A stretch of 37,681 nt of DNA from a virus, in IMG/VR virus record IMGVR_UViG_3300003891_000001, positions 1 through 37,681 of that record, one strand, 5' to 3'. Within the stretch, counting starts at the first letter, position 1. Every line of letters begins with the position of its first letter. The position numbers were made by a program, and so were the translations under genes. The notes under the pieces were generated by a model. It worked only from the letters and a program-made list of their open reading frames with translations, did no database searches and was not told the DNA's origin. This document shows positions 9,503-15,239 of the stretch, piece after piece.

Positions 9503-9568
9503 TCAAAATTGAACATATCCGTAATTACTACCTGTATCCGTAGGTTCATGGTAATAACACGGTTGCAT
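9503..9568 (-). CDS. Micro-ORF, 21 aa, with strong ribosome site
   Basis: ATG at 9568 is preceded by AAGGAGG with a 7-base gap, a much better site than most genes here. The product is MQPCYYHEPTDTGSNYGYVQF. The GAGGTGAT...ATGCAACCG context recurs at 9825-9848. It may be a leader peptide or a gene remnant. The alternative frame gives a 38-aa ORF with poor start spacing. Confidence 0.35.
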   Translation of the reverse strand: MQPCYYHEPTDTGSNYGYVQF

Positions 9569-9588
9569 AGCATCACCTCCTTCTATTC

Positions 9589-9801
9589 TCACACATTCCT
9601 GGTATCTTTAAGTAGGTCAATTACTTTTTGTATTCTTTCGTTAAATTCTCTTTCTTCTGGAGTTATAATTAAATCACTACTCCAATGAATTACCATACAA
9701 CCAGGCCTTCCCTCTGGACAAGGTATTTGATAAGAGTGAGGCTTTATTTTTAAACTTTCCAAGATTTCAATAACTTTTTGTAAGGGTATAACCTCTTCCA
9801 T
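9589..9801 (-). CDS. Unknown small protein, 70 aa
   Basis: ATG at 9801 with AAAAGGAG upstream. Contains IPCPEGRPGCMVIHW, with two cysteines and a histidine that might bind metal, followed by a charged helix. No family recognised. Part of the tightly packed early leftward operon. Confidence 0.6.
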   Translation of the reverse strand: MEEVIPLQKVIEILESLKIKPHSYQIPCPEGRPGCMVIHWSSDLIITPEEREFNERIQKVIDLLKDTRNV

Positions 9802-9839
9802 ATTTTTACTCCTTTTCTTATCTCAACGGTTGCATTATA

Positions 9840-10013
9840 TCACCTCATTTTGACTTCATAGTTAGCAGAGTTTAGGCTCCAATCAAGAATCTCTCCTACG
9901 TTTTCCTTGCCAACGCACTCATTGCACAACTTAATTTCCCACACCTTACCACGCATAAATATCGTCAAGTCAAAGTATCTATCAATATCATTTCCGCAAT
10001 ACGTGCACTTCAT
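9840..10013 (-). CDS. Zinc-ribbon microprotein, 57 aa
   Basis: ATG at 10013 has an AAAGGGAG site. The sequence begins MKCTYCGNDIDRYFDL and has CNEC at residues 30-33, giving a CxxC-x23-CxxC zinc ribbon. No enzymatic motif. One of several tiny zinc-binding proteins in this phage. Such proteins often bind nucleic acid or host polymerase parts, but the target is unknown. The gap down to the 9801 start holds only the repeated ATGCAACCG leader. Confidence 0.65.
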   Translation of the reverse strand: MKCTYCGNDIDRYFDLTIFMRGKVWEIKLCNECVGKENVGEILDWSLNSANYEVKMR

Positions 10014-10026
10014 AACATTACTCCCT

Positions 10027-10311
10027 TTAATCTTGTGAATTTATAAAACTAATATCCGCTATTACATCTCCATCAACATTTTCAAAAGAAATTTTCTTGT
10101 CAATAGTTTCCATTTTCACCTCATTTTCCTTAAGAAACTCTAAATCAACTTTTATAATCAGGTATTTCTCGTCTTTGGCTACTATTATGTTTTCCTTATT
10201 TATCTCACAAGAAGGACGTTCATTTGGCAAAACTGGTTCGATATTATAAAGTTTACCATCCACCCACTTAAACCTTTCAACAGTCATATGATCCTTACCT
10301 TTTCTTGACAT
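10027..10311 (-). CDS. Unknown protein, 94 aa
   Basis: The ATG at 10311 is chosen because GGAGGAG lies 4-6 bases upstream; an ORF extension to 10329 would run through this site. The protein is predicted beta-rich and charged (YLIIKVDLEFLKENEV). No family recognised. It is the first gene downstream of the folded RNA at 10336-10420, so its expression may depend on that element. Confidence 0.6.
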   Translation of the reverse strand: MSRKGKDHMTVERFKWVDGKLYNIEPVLPNERPSCEINKENIIVAKDEKYLIIKVDLEFLKENEVKMETIDKKISFENVDGDVIADISFINSQD

Positions 10312-10335
10312 TTTCTCCTCCTTCACCAATAGATT

Positions 10336-10420
10336 GGGTAGGGTTAGAGCCCAACTTCGGGTAGATTTCCTGTAGTCGAAGTCAGGTTTGCAGGCTCACC
10401 ACACCTGTCTAACCCCACCC
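10336..10420 (-). ncRNA. Three-way-junction RNA element (5' of the 10311 gene)
   Basis: The ends pair in a 12-bp stem with one mismatch (10336-10348 with 10408-10420; core GGGTTAGA/TCTAACCC). Inside are two hairpins, ACTTCG/CGAAGT (54-59 with 77-82 of the 103xx block) and CAGGT/ACCTG (10383-10387 with 10403-10407). An alternative GAGCC/GGCTC pairing competes. It lies just upstream of the ribosome site of the 10311 gene, so a cis-regulatory role is possible. It lacks the T-loop consensus of a tRNA. Confidence 0.45.
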
Positions 10421-10426
10421 TTGCCT

Positions 10427-10570
10427 TTATTTTTTATCAGTCCATCTCACAACAATACTAAACCCCTTTTCTTTTTTCTTCCAAATATGGAAACCTTTAT
10501 GCCCTGCCCTTAAAAGGCAATCACAATTACAAATAGGTAAAATTATTCCCTTTTCACATTTCCTTTTCAC
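10427..10570 (-). CDS. Cysteine-rich microprotein, 47 aa
   Basis: GTG start at 10570 with GGAG and a 7-base gap, inside the end of the upstream gene (overlap 17 bases). The sequence holds ICNCDCLLRAGHKGFHIW: three closely spaced cysteines and two histidines, likely metal binding. The C-terminus is basic. No family recognised. Its stop lies just before the structured RNA element. Confidence 0.5.
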   Translation of the reverse strand: MKRKCEKGIILPICNCDCLLRAGHKGFHIWKKKEKGFSIVVRWTDKK

Positions 10571-10733
10571 TTACTTTCTCCATTTTTATAAAACCCTCAT
10601 CTTCTTTCTCCACTTCGGTGCTTGCCCCATATAACATTGCAAGCATATCAAGAAGCCCCTGCTTGACTCCTCTTCTTCTCAAATATGCTTTCAACATTTC
10701 CTTCAAATCATCATAATATACTATCTTTTCCAT
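10554..10733 (-). CDS. Small helical protein, 59 aa
   Basis: ATG at 10733 with GGAGG six bases upstream, overlapping the end of the previous gene. The product is helical: VYYDDLKEMLKAYLRRRG, then LLDMLAMLYG, then an acidic-basic tail. No family recognised. Coupled on both sides within the early leftward operon. Confidence 0.6.
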   Translation of the reverse strand: MEKIVYYDDLKEMLKAYLRRRGVKQGLLDMLAMLYGASTEVEKEDEGFIKMEKVSEKEM

Positions 10734-11035
10734 TGGTTGCCTCCTTTTTTCTCAATTTTTTCTCCTCTTAATTTTAATTGGGTTTTTCTTGAGATATATG
10801 GGTCTTTCCAAAATGGATTGGTTTCTGTTCCCTGGGTGTAAATATTCCAGGTCTTTGGTCTTCTTTTCCACCCGTCGCAGATTCGGGCTAAATCTCCATA
10901 AATGTCATCTCCGATTCCTAATGTTCGTCCCAGCAGAAGACATACTGTAGTTGTGCAACCTGTAGTATGCACTCGATAATATCGACAGTTAAAACAAGAT
11001 TTGTCATGAAACTTGAGTTCTGGTAATACTCTCAT
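10721..11035 (-). CDS. Cysteine-rich protein, 104 aa
   Basis: ATG at 11035 is chosen: it overlaps the upstream stop as ATGA and follows a run of G bases that can act as ribosome site. Cysteines are at SCFNCRYYRVHTTGC, then TVC and RICDGW, a layout like small Fe-S or zinc proteins with four to five Cys. The C-terminal part is basic. It directly follows the Cas4-like nuclease gene, so it may act with it in DNA processing (inference). Confidence 0.6.
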   Translation of the reverse strand: MRVLPELKFHDKSCFNCRYYRVHTTGCTTTVCLLLGRTLGIGDDIYGDLARICDGWKRRPKTWNIYTQGTETNPFWKDPYISRKTQLKLRGEKIEKKGGNQWKR

Positions 11036-11838
11036 TTTTCCCCCCCCCTTAAGCAATCATTATACCATTTACAAATTTTCTCAATTTTTTCTTCATATTC
11101 GGGCATTATTACTTCATGTCCCTGACCTGACCGTGAATTTATATGTTTATTTATTCCCCACTCAGTCTCAAAACCCTTTTCACAGGTCTTGCAATATGGC
11201 TTTTTAATCATAATTTTTAGTGTTTTAGCACACATCCATTGAGGGCATAAGGGAAGGTCGCTATGTTCTCTTTTTTTAAGAGCATCCTCAATTCCCATCT
11301 TGGTTTTAAGCAACCTTCCCCTTTCTTCTTCCAATTCTTCACTGGTAAATGTTACATCATAAAAAGCCCATTCAGGAGCAGTCTTATTAGAATCGTCCTG
11401 TTTTTCAAGCAAGGAGAGAATAATTAGCCATCCTTTGGTGATATTTTCAATGGCACAATAACCTTTAAGTTGATTGAGATAATGCTCATAGGTTTCCGCT
11501 TCTTTTCCTTCTTCGGCAAGTAATCTTCGGCGAGTTTTAATTTCTGCGGGGATGTTTCCCATAAAACTATCCACCGAATACTTGATACCATTCCATTCTT
11601 TGGTTTCCCCCTTTTTGTAACCCATTGCAGACAAGATTCGATATTCAATTGTTTGTCCACTTGTCCAATATGCAATCTCCTCAATGGATGGTTTCATAGG
11701 TTTTACTATTTGCCAATATTTCTTTCGTGGAGTTAAAAGATCAGTTAAATGGATACCTTCTCTGGTATCTTTTCCCCAGTTATTTTGAACTTCCCCTAAG
11801 CACCATTCTTCAATCGACTTATTTCTATAAATTTGCAT
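11032..11838 (-). CDS. PD-(D/E)XK nuclease, Cas4/RecB-like, with C-terminal zinc finger
   Basis: 268 aa. Nuclease motifs appear in order: HLTDLL near residue 30, GQTIE ending at E65, D90 in YSVDS, E99-x-K101 in PAEIKTRR, and the QLKGY (QxxxY) motif at 123-127 typical of RecB/Cas4 exonucleases. Cysteines C13 and a later cluster could bind a metal. The tail KPYCKTCEKGFETEWGINKH is a classic zinc-finger-like segment. It probably resects DNA ends. The adjacent annealing-like gene at 12034 makes an exonuclease plus annealing pair of the phage recombination type. Confidence 0.72.
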   Translation of the reverse strand: MQIYRNKSIEEWCLGEVQNNWGKDTREGIHLTDLLTPRKKYWQIVKPMKPSIEEIAYWTSGQTIEYRILSAMGYKKGETKEWNGIKYSVDSFMGNIPAEIKTRRRLLAEEGKEAETYEHYLNQLKGYCAIENITKGWLIILSLLEKQDDSNKTAPEWAFYDVTFTSEELEEERGRLLKTKMGIEDALKKREHSDLPLCPQWMCAKTLKIMIKKPYCKTCEKGFETEWGINKHINSRSGQGHEVIMPEYEEKIEKICKWYNDCLRGGEK

Positions 11839-12053
11839 TAAAAATCACCTTCTTCTGCTAAAATTTTACTAAGAAATTTATAGAATTCGTCTAAGTGTTC
11901 TGGTTTTATTGTTATCTTTTGGTAGACATTTCTATTTTTATATTTTTTAACCTTACCGAGAGACGCAAACCGATGCGTCTTCCATTGTTTATCTACAAAC
12001 GAATCGTTAAGATTCCAGGTATATTGAATATTATCAATCGTTATTTCCTTCAT
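11838..12053 (-). CDS. Unknown protein between recombination genes, 71 aa
   Basis: ATG at 12053 with AGGAG seven bases upstream. The stop overlaps the next ATG by one base. Mixed alpha/beta, with THRFASLGKVKKYKNR basic patch and PEHLDEFYKFLSKILAEE helix. No family recognised. Its location between the annealing-like and nuclease genes suggests a recombination accessory or DNA-binding role. Confidence 0.6.
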   Translation of the reverse strand: MKEITIDNIQYTWNLNDSFVDKQWKTHRFASLGKVKKYKNRNVYQKITIKPEHLDEFYKFLSKILAEEGDF

Positions 12054-12771
12054 TATTGGTCTCCTTTGAGAATTTTTGTTTTAGGGAATCTTTTAATTCG
12101 ACAAGCATTTGGAAATGCTCTGGTAAAAGGTTATTCTTGAATTCTTGGTAATGTTTCGTCCACCAGTTCTTCAATTCATAAATATTTTTTACTTTCATTG
12201 CTCTATCGTGATATTCGGCAAACTTCTTTTCTGATTCCTTTTTAAATTGATCCATATCACTTTCACTAATTTCTTTAACACTTCCAACTTTCTTAGCATG
12301 CTCAATAACTGCTTGAACAATTGATTTGGGGATAAGTCTCATTGAGGCATTTCTTGAAGCTTTAACTCCCCCCTGCTCGAACCAGAAGGGATTTAATGAC
12401 CCGGAAGAATATTTTTTAGGTTGCCTTTTAAAACCAAAGGCAGTATCCAGTAAAATTTCTTTGCCATCTCTTGATACGACATATCTACCCGCTTTGACAG
12501 TAAAAAATGCCTCATCTTCCTTTTCAGTGAAAGTAACTTCTAACTCCCTGATGCATTCCCCTTGTTTGCCAAGTTCTCCCTTTGCTTCATCAACCCCCGC
12601 CTTGCTTAATCCCCAAATCTCTTGTCCTTTATCTTTAAAGTGATAAGTTAGAATTTCAGGGAGTCTCCCCTCAAGTTCCTGGATGATTAGTTCATCATCC
12701 AAAGAGTCCATTATCCTGAAAGGCAAGGATTCGTCTTTTTCAATCTGTTTTGGTAGTTGCTTCTCTTCCAT
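12034..12771 (-). CDS. Putative ssDNA-annealing / recombination protein
   Basis: 245 aa with a strong AAGGAGGAGG site before ATG 12771. The pattern GxEIWGLSKAGVDEA, then a beta-rich middle, then ASRNASMRLIPKSIVQAVI resembles a widespread phage family (GLSxxG...SKAxRNAxRxLIP) usually found beside Cas4/RecB-like nucleases, as here. Annealing activity is inferred from that context and not proven. The C-terminal third is charged and helical. It overlaps the next gene by 20 bases. Confidence 0.5.
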   Translation of the reverse strand: MEEKQLPKQIEKDESLPFRIMDSLDDELIIQELEGRLPEILTYHFKDKGQEIWGLSKAGVDEAKGELGKQGECIRELEVTFTEKEDEAFFTVKAGRYVVSRDGKEILLDTAFGFKRQPKKYSSGSLNPFWFEQGGVKASRNASMRLIPKSIVQAVIEHAKKVGSVKEISESDMDQFKKESEKKFAEYHDRAMKVKNIYELKNWWTKHYQEFKNNLLPEHFQMLVELKDSLKQKFSKETNNEGNND

Positions 12772-12913
12772 ATTCCTCCTCCTTTTTGAAAAAATTTTTT
12801 ATCTCCTCTTCAATTTTATCACTAAAAGAAATTGTATTATAAGCAGAATTTGTTATAATAGTGATTGTTAAATCGCCATATCTATTTCTATAAATATTGA
12901 ATTCTTTTATCAT
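12740..12913 (-). CDS. Small protein, 57 aa
   Basis: ATG at 12913 follows TTAAGGAGGAGGTAATT, one of the strongest ribosome sites in the window. The N-terminal half is beta-like (IYRNRYGDLTITIITN) and the C-terminal half is a charged helix. The last 32 bases overlap the annealing-like gene, so the two are coupled. No family recognised. Confidence 0.6.
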   Translation of the reverse strand: MIKEFNIYRNRYGDLTITIITNSAYNTISFSDKIEEEIKNFFKKEEEYGREATTKTD

Positions 12914-12915
12914 AA

Positions 12916-13125
12916 TTACCTCCTCCTTAAATTCTTTTTTTCAAGGATACCAATTCTCACCTCAAGCGAAGTAAGTTCTCTTGAAATTTCCCTTTGATTT
13001 TCTTTTACCTTTTCTATCTTTTGAATCAATGCAGGCTCAACCTGACAGGCTCTCCAGTAATAACCTAAACCAACACCAATTAACAAGATAAAAAACAAAG
13101 TAAGTATTTTTTCATAAAGATTCAT
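12916..13125 (-). CDS. Membrane-anchored coiled-coil protein, 69 aa
   Basis: ATG at 13125 is chosen because GGGGAGG sits seven bases upstream. An N-terminal hydrophobic segment (residues ~7-22, ILTLFFILLIGVGLGYYW) is followed by a heptad-patterned charged helix to the end. It is an N-in, C-out single-pass protein by charge. This resembles i-spanin or superinfection-exclusion-type early proteins. Being in the early operon makes the latter more likely. Confidence 0.6.
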   Translation of the reverse strand: MNLYEKILTLFFILLIGVGLGYYWRACQVEPALIQKIEKVKENQREISRELTSLEVRIGILEKKNLRRR

Positions 13126-13126
13126 A

Positions 13127-13408
13127 TTATACCTCCCCATCCATATTTTCAAAAAAATGGCAATTTTTGGCATTGAAAAATATTTTTCTCACTCTTATCT
13201 TGTCTCCACGCAATTCCTGATCTGAAATTTTGAATAGTCTCTCGTCCTCATTTGCATTCTCCCATATCCTCTTTTGACATAGGAGAAAGAACACTTCATT
13301 TTGTTTTCGGAGTTTTAGATAAAGGCAGTTAAGGCAGGTTGGATATTTTCCTCTTTCGGCAGGCGTGCAATCCATTCTGCACCAATTACATGTTTTGCAA
13401 TTTTTCAT
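13127..13408 (-). CDS. Zinc-finger protein, first gene of early leftward operon
   Basis: Start ATG 13408 is fixed by the promoter, whose -10 box ends 6 bases upstream, so the mRNA probably begins at or next to this ATG. The 93-aa product starts MKNCKTCNWCRMDC, then CLNC, and later C and H residues, suggesting two zinc knuckles. No ribosome site is present. A DNA- or RNA polymerase-binding early regulator is plausible but unproven. Confidence 0.62.
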   Translation of the reverse strand: MKNCKTCNWCRMDCTPAERGKYPTCLNCLYLKLRKQNEVFFLLCQKRIWENANEDERLFKISDQELRGDKIRVRKIFFNAKNCHFFENMDGEV

Positions 13409-13414
13409 GGCTAA

Positions 13415-13443
13415 ACTATACCATAAAAAAATAGTTTTGTCAA
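13415..13443 (-). promoter_or_regulatory. Early leftward promoter (leaderless)
   Basis: Read on the minus strand: TTGACA (13438-13443), exactly 17 bases, TATAGT (13415-13420), then TTAGCC and ATG at 13408. The start point expected 7 bases after the -10 box is the A of the ATG, giving a leaderless transcript. Confidence 0.8.
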
Positions 13444-13524
13444 GAAAAAAATAGACATATAAGTTGTCATTTTTTAACCTTTGTTTTTCTTTTTCACAAG
13501 GTTCAACTGAAGTCAACAAGGGTA
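13444..13524. promoter_or_regulatory. Intergenic switch between divergent promoters (possible operators)
   Basis: 81 bases separate the two -35 boxes. An imperfect dyad, GTTCAACTGAAGTCAAC at about 13501-13517, touches the rightward promoter and is a candidate site for the XRE repressor encoded just downstream. No second convincing copy was found. Confidence 0.3.
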
Positions 13525-13553
13525 TTGACATTCATTAAATTTTATGATATATT
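13525..13553 (+). promoter_or_regulatory. Early rightward promoter (leaderless)
   Basis: TTGACA (13525-13530), 17-base spacer, TATATT (13548-13553), then ACAACC and the ATG of the XRE gene at 13560. The spacing to ATG is the same 6 bases as in the divergent promoter. Confidence 0.8.
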
Positions 13554-13559
13554 ACAACC

Positions 13560-13766
13560 ATGACACAAACCGAAATGGCTAAAAAATTAGGCATTTCAAG
13601 AACTTATTTAAATGGTATCCTCAATGGCAAAAGAAAACCCTCAATTAAGTTAGCCAAAAAGATAGCAAAGTTAATGGGAATATCTTACCTTGAATTAAGG
13701 AAAGATATAAAAGAAATTTTACTTGATTCACTGGATGACCTTCTAAGGAATAGAAAAGCAATATAA
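13560..13766 (+). CDS. XRE-family helix-turn-helix repressor
   Basis: 68 aa. The N-terminal helix-turn-helix is clear: QTEMAKKLGISRTYLNGILN, then SIKLAKKIAKLMGI, as in Cro/CI-type regulators. A short helical tail may dimerise. The gene is at the centre of the divergent early control region and its ATG is at the predicted transcription start, with no ribosome site. It probably regulates one or both early promoters. Without an integrase in view, it may serve a Cro-like timing role or a plasmid-like prophage state. Confidence 0.8.
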   Translation: MTQTEMAKKLGISRTYLNGILNGKRKPSIKLAKKIAKLMGISYLELRKDIKEILLDSLDDLLRNRKAI

Positions 13767-13777
13767 TGCGGGGGCGG

Positions 13778-13801
13778 TCTCTACATTGAGGGGAGTAGAG
13801 A
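13778..13801 (+). promoter_or_regulatory. Stem-loop after repressor gene
   Basis: TCTCTAC pairs with GTAGAGA across a 10-base loop, in a G-rich setting, 12 bases after the XRE stop. There is no U-run, so it is not a normal terminator. A weak TATAAT overlaps the XRE stop. The following 50 bases hold a 7-codon mini-ORF before the 13852 gene. Confidence 0.35.
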
Positions 13802-13851
13802 GGGGCAGTTTATCTGACTCTATGAAAGTGAGCCTCCGTCAATAAAAAACA

Positions 13852-14136
13852 ATGAAGATATTAGCCTTAATTTTATTACTTTTGGGCATTACCATTATTT
13901 TCAATGCCGAAACCAATGAAGGGTTTGTTTATATAAATAGAAGTGGATCTGATGCTACATATATTTTGCAACCCTCTTTAAATCGAGTAACAGTGTTTGA
14001 TTCTGATGGTAATTCCAATACAATGACTTATATATTTTTTTTGAAAATCTTTAAAGAAGTAAATAAGGAATTTGGTAAAGAAGATTTGCGGGCAATTATA
14101 AGATCATTCACGAAAGAACCCAAAATGATTTACTAA
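13852..14136 (+). CDS. Secreted or membrane-anchored small protein, 94 aa
   Basis: Begins MKILALILLLLGITIIFNAE, a typical signal peptide or N-terminal anchor, followed by a beta-rich domain and a helical C-terminus. There is no recognisable ribosome site at ATG 13852; reinitiation from the upstream mini-ORF is possible. It might alter the host envelope or exclude other phages (inference). A protein with similar layout is encoded at 30079. Confidence 0.55.
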   Translation: MKILALILLLLGITIIFNAETNEGFVYINRSGSDATYILQPSLNRVTVFDSDGNSNTMTYIFFLKIFKEVNKEFGKEDLRAIIRSFTKEPKMIY

Positions 14137-14137
14137 A

Positions 14138-14326
14138 ATGATTGATAAAATTGAAAAAATATTTGGTTATGCATTTTGGACATTTATTGTTTATCTTTTT
14201 GCAATTAGTTGCTATGGAGTGGGAGAAAAACAGGGTAGTTTTTGGATTGGACTTTTTGGATGGTGGCTCTTCGCAATACCCATTGAATGGTTCATAAATA
14301 GAGACAATCCCGACCCCAAACCTTGA
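14138..14326 (+). CDS. Small membrane protein, 62 aa
   Basis: ATG follows one base after the previous stop, so the two are coupled. Two hydrophobic segments lie around residues 8-26 and 35-52. No family recognised. Its stop codon lies within the -35 box of the next promoter. Pairing with the secreted 13852 product suggests a two-component envelope function. Confidence 0.55.
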   Translation: MIDKIEKIFGYAFWTFIVYLFAISCYGVGEKQGSFWIGLFGWWLFAIPIEWFINRDNPDPKP

Positions 14327-14351
14327 CATTCGATTAAAAATGTGATATGAT
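14323..14351 (+). promoter_or_regulatory. Promoter for structured RNA and replication genes
   Basis: TTGACA (14323-14328), 17 bases, TATGAT (14346-14351). Expected start near 14358. This is the one consensus promoter here whose transcript has a leader and an SD-like AGAGG. Confidence 0.78.
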
Positions 14352-14373
14352 AATTTTTAAAGAGGCAGGCAAT

Positions 14374-14463
14374 ATGGAAGCATTAAATCAAAAAAATAAA
14401 AACCAAAAGCAAGGGGTTGTTAGGAAAGCCTGCCCTCCGAGAGATCGGAATGCTTCCACCTAA
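14374..14463 (+). CDS. Possible leader peptide, 29 aa, inside the structured RNA
   Basis: ATG at 14374 has AGAGG 8 bases upstream, partly within helix arm a. The ORF runs through arms b, c, a' and b' and stops at 14461-14463 inside terminator arm c'. Translation would therefore unfold the terminator. The peptide is basic and Gln/Asn/Lys-rich in its first half. It may be real or a chance ORF. Confidence 0.35.
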   Translation: MEALNQKNKNQKQGVVRKACPPRDRNAST

Positions 14464-14481
14464 CAGCCCCTTTGTTTTTGG
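14403..14481 (+). terminator. Intrinsic terminator / attenuator before the initiator gene
   Basis: GGGGTTGTTAGG (14413-14424) pairs with CCTAACAGCCCC (14459-14470) with one G-U, followed by TTTGTTTTT. The long loop carries the a', tetraloop and b' segments that can pair upstream, so termination may be conditional. The replication gene starts 15 bases after the tract. Confidence 0.65.
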
Positions 14482-14495
14482 TGGAGATAATATGT

Positions 14496-15239
14496 GTGGC
14501 ATCACCTCAATTAGAAAATGGATATACTTCTATTGCCAATGAAATTTTGGAAGCACTTTGGAAAATAAATTTATCCCCATATGAGTATAGAGTGCTTTTA
14601 TATTTATTAAGAAAAACTTATGGATGGCAAAAGAAAACGGATAGAATAACCTTATCTCAATTTGCAAGAGATATTGGAATTGACCGTAGATTAATTTTTA
14701 GGGCTATTAAAAAATTGTCATCTAAACAGATGATTGTCATCTATAAAGATGACAAAAATCGTTTAAGTTATGGATTTCAAAAGGATTATGACAAATGGTT
14801 TTTGTCATCTAAAAAGATGACTGTCATCTATAAAGATGACAAGGTATCATCTAAACAGATGACAAAACTGTCATCTAAACAGATACTCACAAAAGAAAAT
14901 ATAATAAACTATACAAAAGAAAATATATACATTGATCGTTTTAATGTTTTTTGGAAAGAATATCCTAAAAAAATAGGCAAGGGATATGCAAGAAAAATTT
15001 GGATGAAATTGAAACCATCCCAAGAACTTTTAGAAAAAATGCTTTCTACCTTAAAAGCATATAAAGAAACGGAGCAATGGAGAAAAGAAAATGGTAAATT
15101 TATACCCCATCCTTCGACCTGGCTTAATCAAGGAAGATGGGAAGATGAAGTTGAAACCATAAAACCAGAACCCCAGCCTATAGAAACTGGAGTCCCTGAT
15201 TGGATAAAGGAGGCGATTAAAGATGGATGGAAAGGATAA
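14496..15239 (+). CDS. Replication initiator, O-like, containing the origin
   Basis: Start GTG 14496 is chosen because VASPQLENGYTSIANEILEAL matches the N-terminus of phage replication protein O families, and GGAG lies 9 bases upstream. Residues 1-80 form a winged helix (LSPYEYRVLLYLLRKTYGWQKKTDRITLSQFA). Residues ~75-135 are encoded by the iterons and read as repeats of SSKQM and IYKDDK. The C-terminal domain, FNVFWKEYPKKIGKGYARKIW to FIPHPSTWLNQGRWED, is common in phage and DnaT-like replication proteins. It should bind the iterons within its own gene and recruit the host helicase, as in lambda. It overlaps the next gene by 17 bases. Confidence 0.85.
   Translation: MASPQLENGYTSIANEILEALWKINLSPYEYRVLLYLLRKTYGWQKKTDRITLSQFARDIGIDRRLIFRAIKKLSSKQMIVIYKDDKNRLSYGFQKDYDKWFLSSKKMTVIYKDDKVSSKQMTKLSSKQILTKENIINYTKENIYIDRFNVFWKEYPKKIGKGYARKIWMKLKPSQELLEKMLSTLKAYKETEQWRKENGKFIPHPSTWLNQGRWEDEVETIKPEPQPIETGVPDWIKEAIKDGWKG
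14716..14940 (+). repeat. Replication origin: six palindromic iterons plus AT-rich stretch
   Basis: Six copies of TGTCATCT-N4-AGATGACA, each 20 bases, start at 14716, 14735, 14803, 14822, 14845 and 14869. Copies 1-2 and 3-4 are spaced 19 bases with one-base overlap. Copies 2 and 4 are perfect; 1, 3, 5 and 6 deviate in one arm. An A/T-rich stretch follows (14889-14940), a likely unwinding element. The arrangement matches lambda-type origins inside gene O. Confidence 0.85.

Larger units (their letters stand above)
14358..14481 (+). ncRNA. Compact structured RNA with interleaved helices
   Basis: Three complementary pairs occur in the order a-b-c-a'-b'-c'. a/a' is GGCAGGC (14364-14370) with GCCTGCC (14428-14434). 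b/b' is GGAAGCATT (14376-14384) with AATGCTTCC (14449-14457). c/c' is 14403-14424 with 14459-14481, about 22 bp with one bulge. Inside lies TCCGA-GAGA-TCGGA, a GNRA tetraloop hairpin (14436-14449). An A-rich linker separates b from c. The layout needs pseudoknots or alternating folds. It has its own promoter and ends in a U-rich tract. Family not recognised. Confidence 0.65.

Noticed and set aside
10336-10420. Possible tRNA
   Set aside because: The size and closing stem suggest one, but there is no TTCRANNC T-loop, no normal D or anticodon arm, and the ends do not give a 7-bp acceptor with CCA-like tail.
12326-12643. Rightward 105-aa ORF opposite the annealing-like gene
   Set aside because: Shadow of a gene with strong ribosome site and family-like pattern on the other strand.
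14358-14481. HDV-like or twister ribozyme
   Set aside because: Two pseudoknot-type arms resemble HDV P1/P2 order, but there is no P3 hairpin, no catalytic GGCGAA-like J4/2 segment, and the conserved twister loops are missing.
14716-14888. CRISPR array
   Set aside because: Repeats are palindromic, overlap or are a few bases apart in pairs, lie inside a coding frame and lack unique spacers; iterons explain them better.
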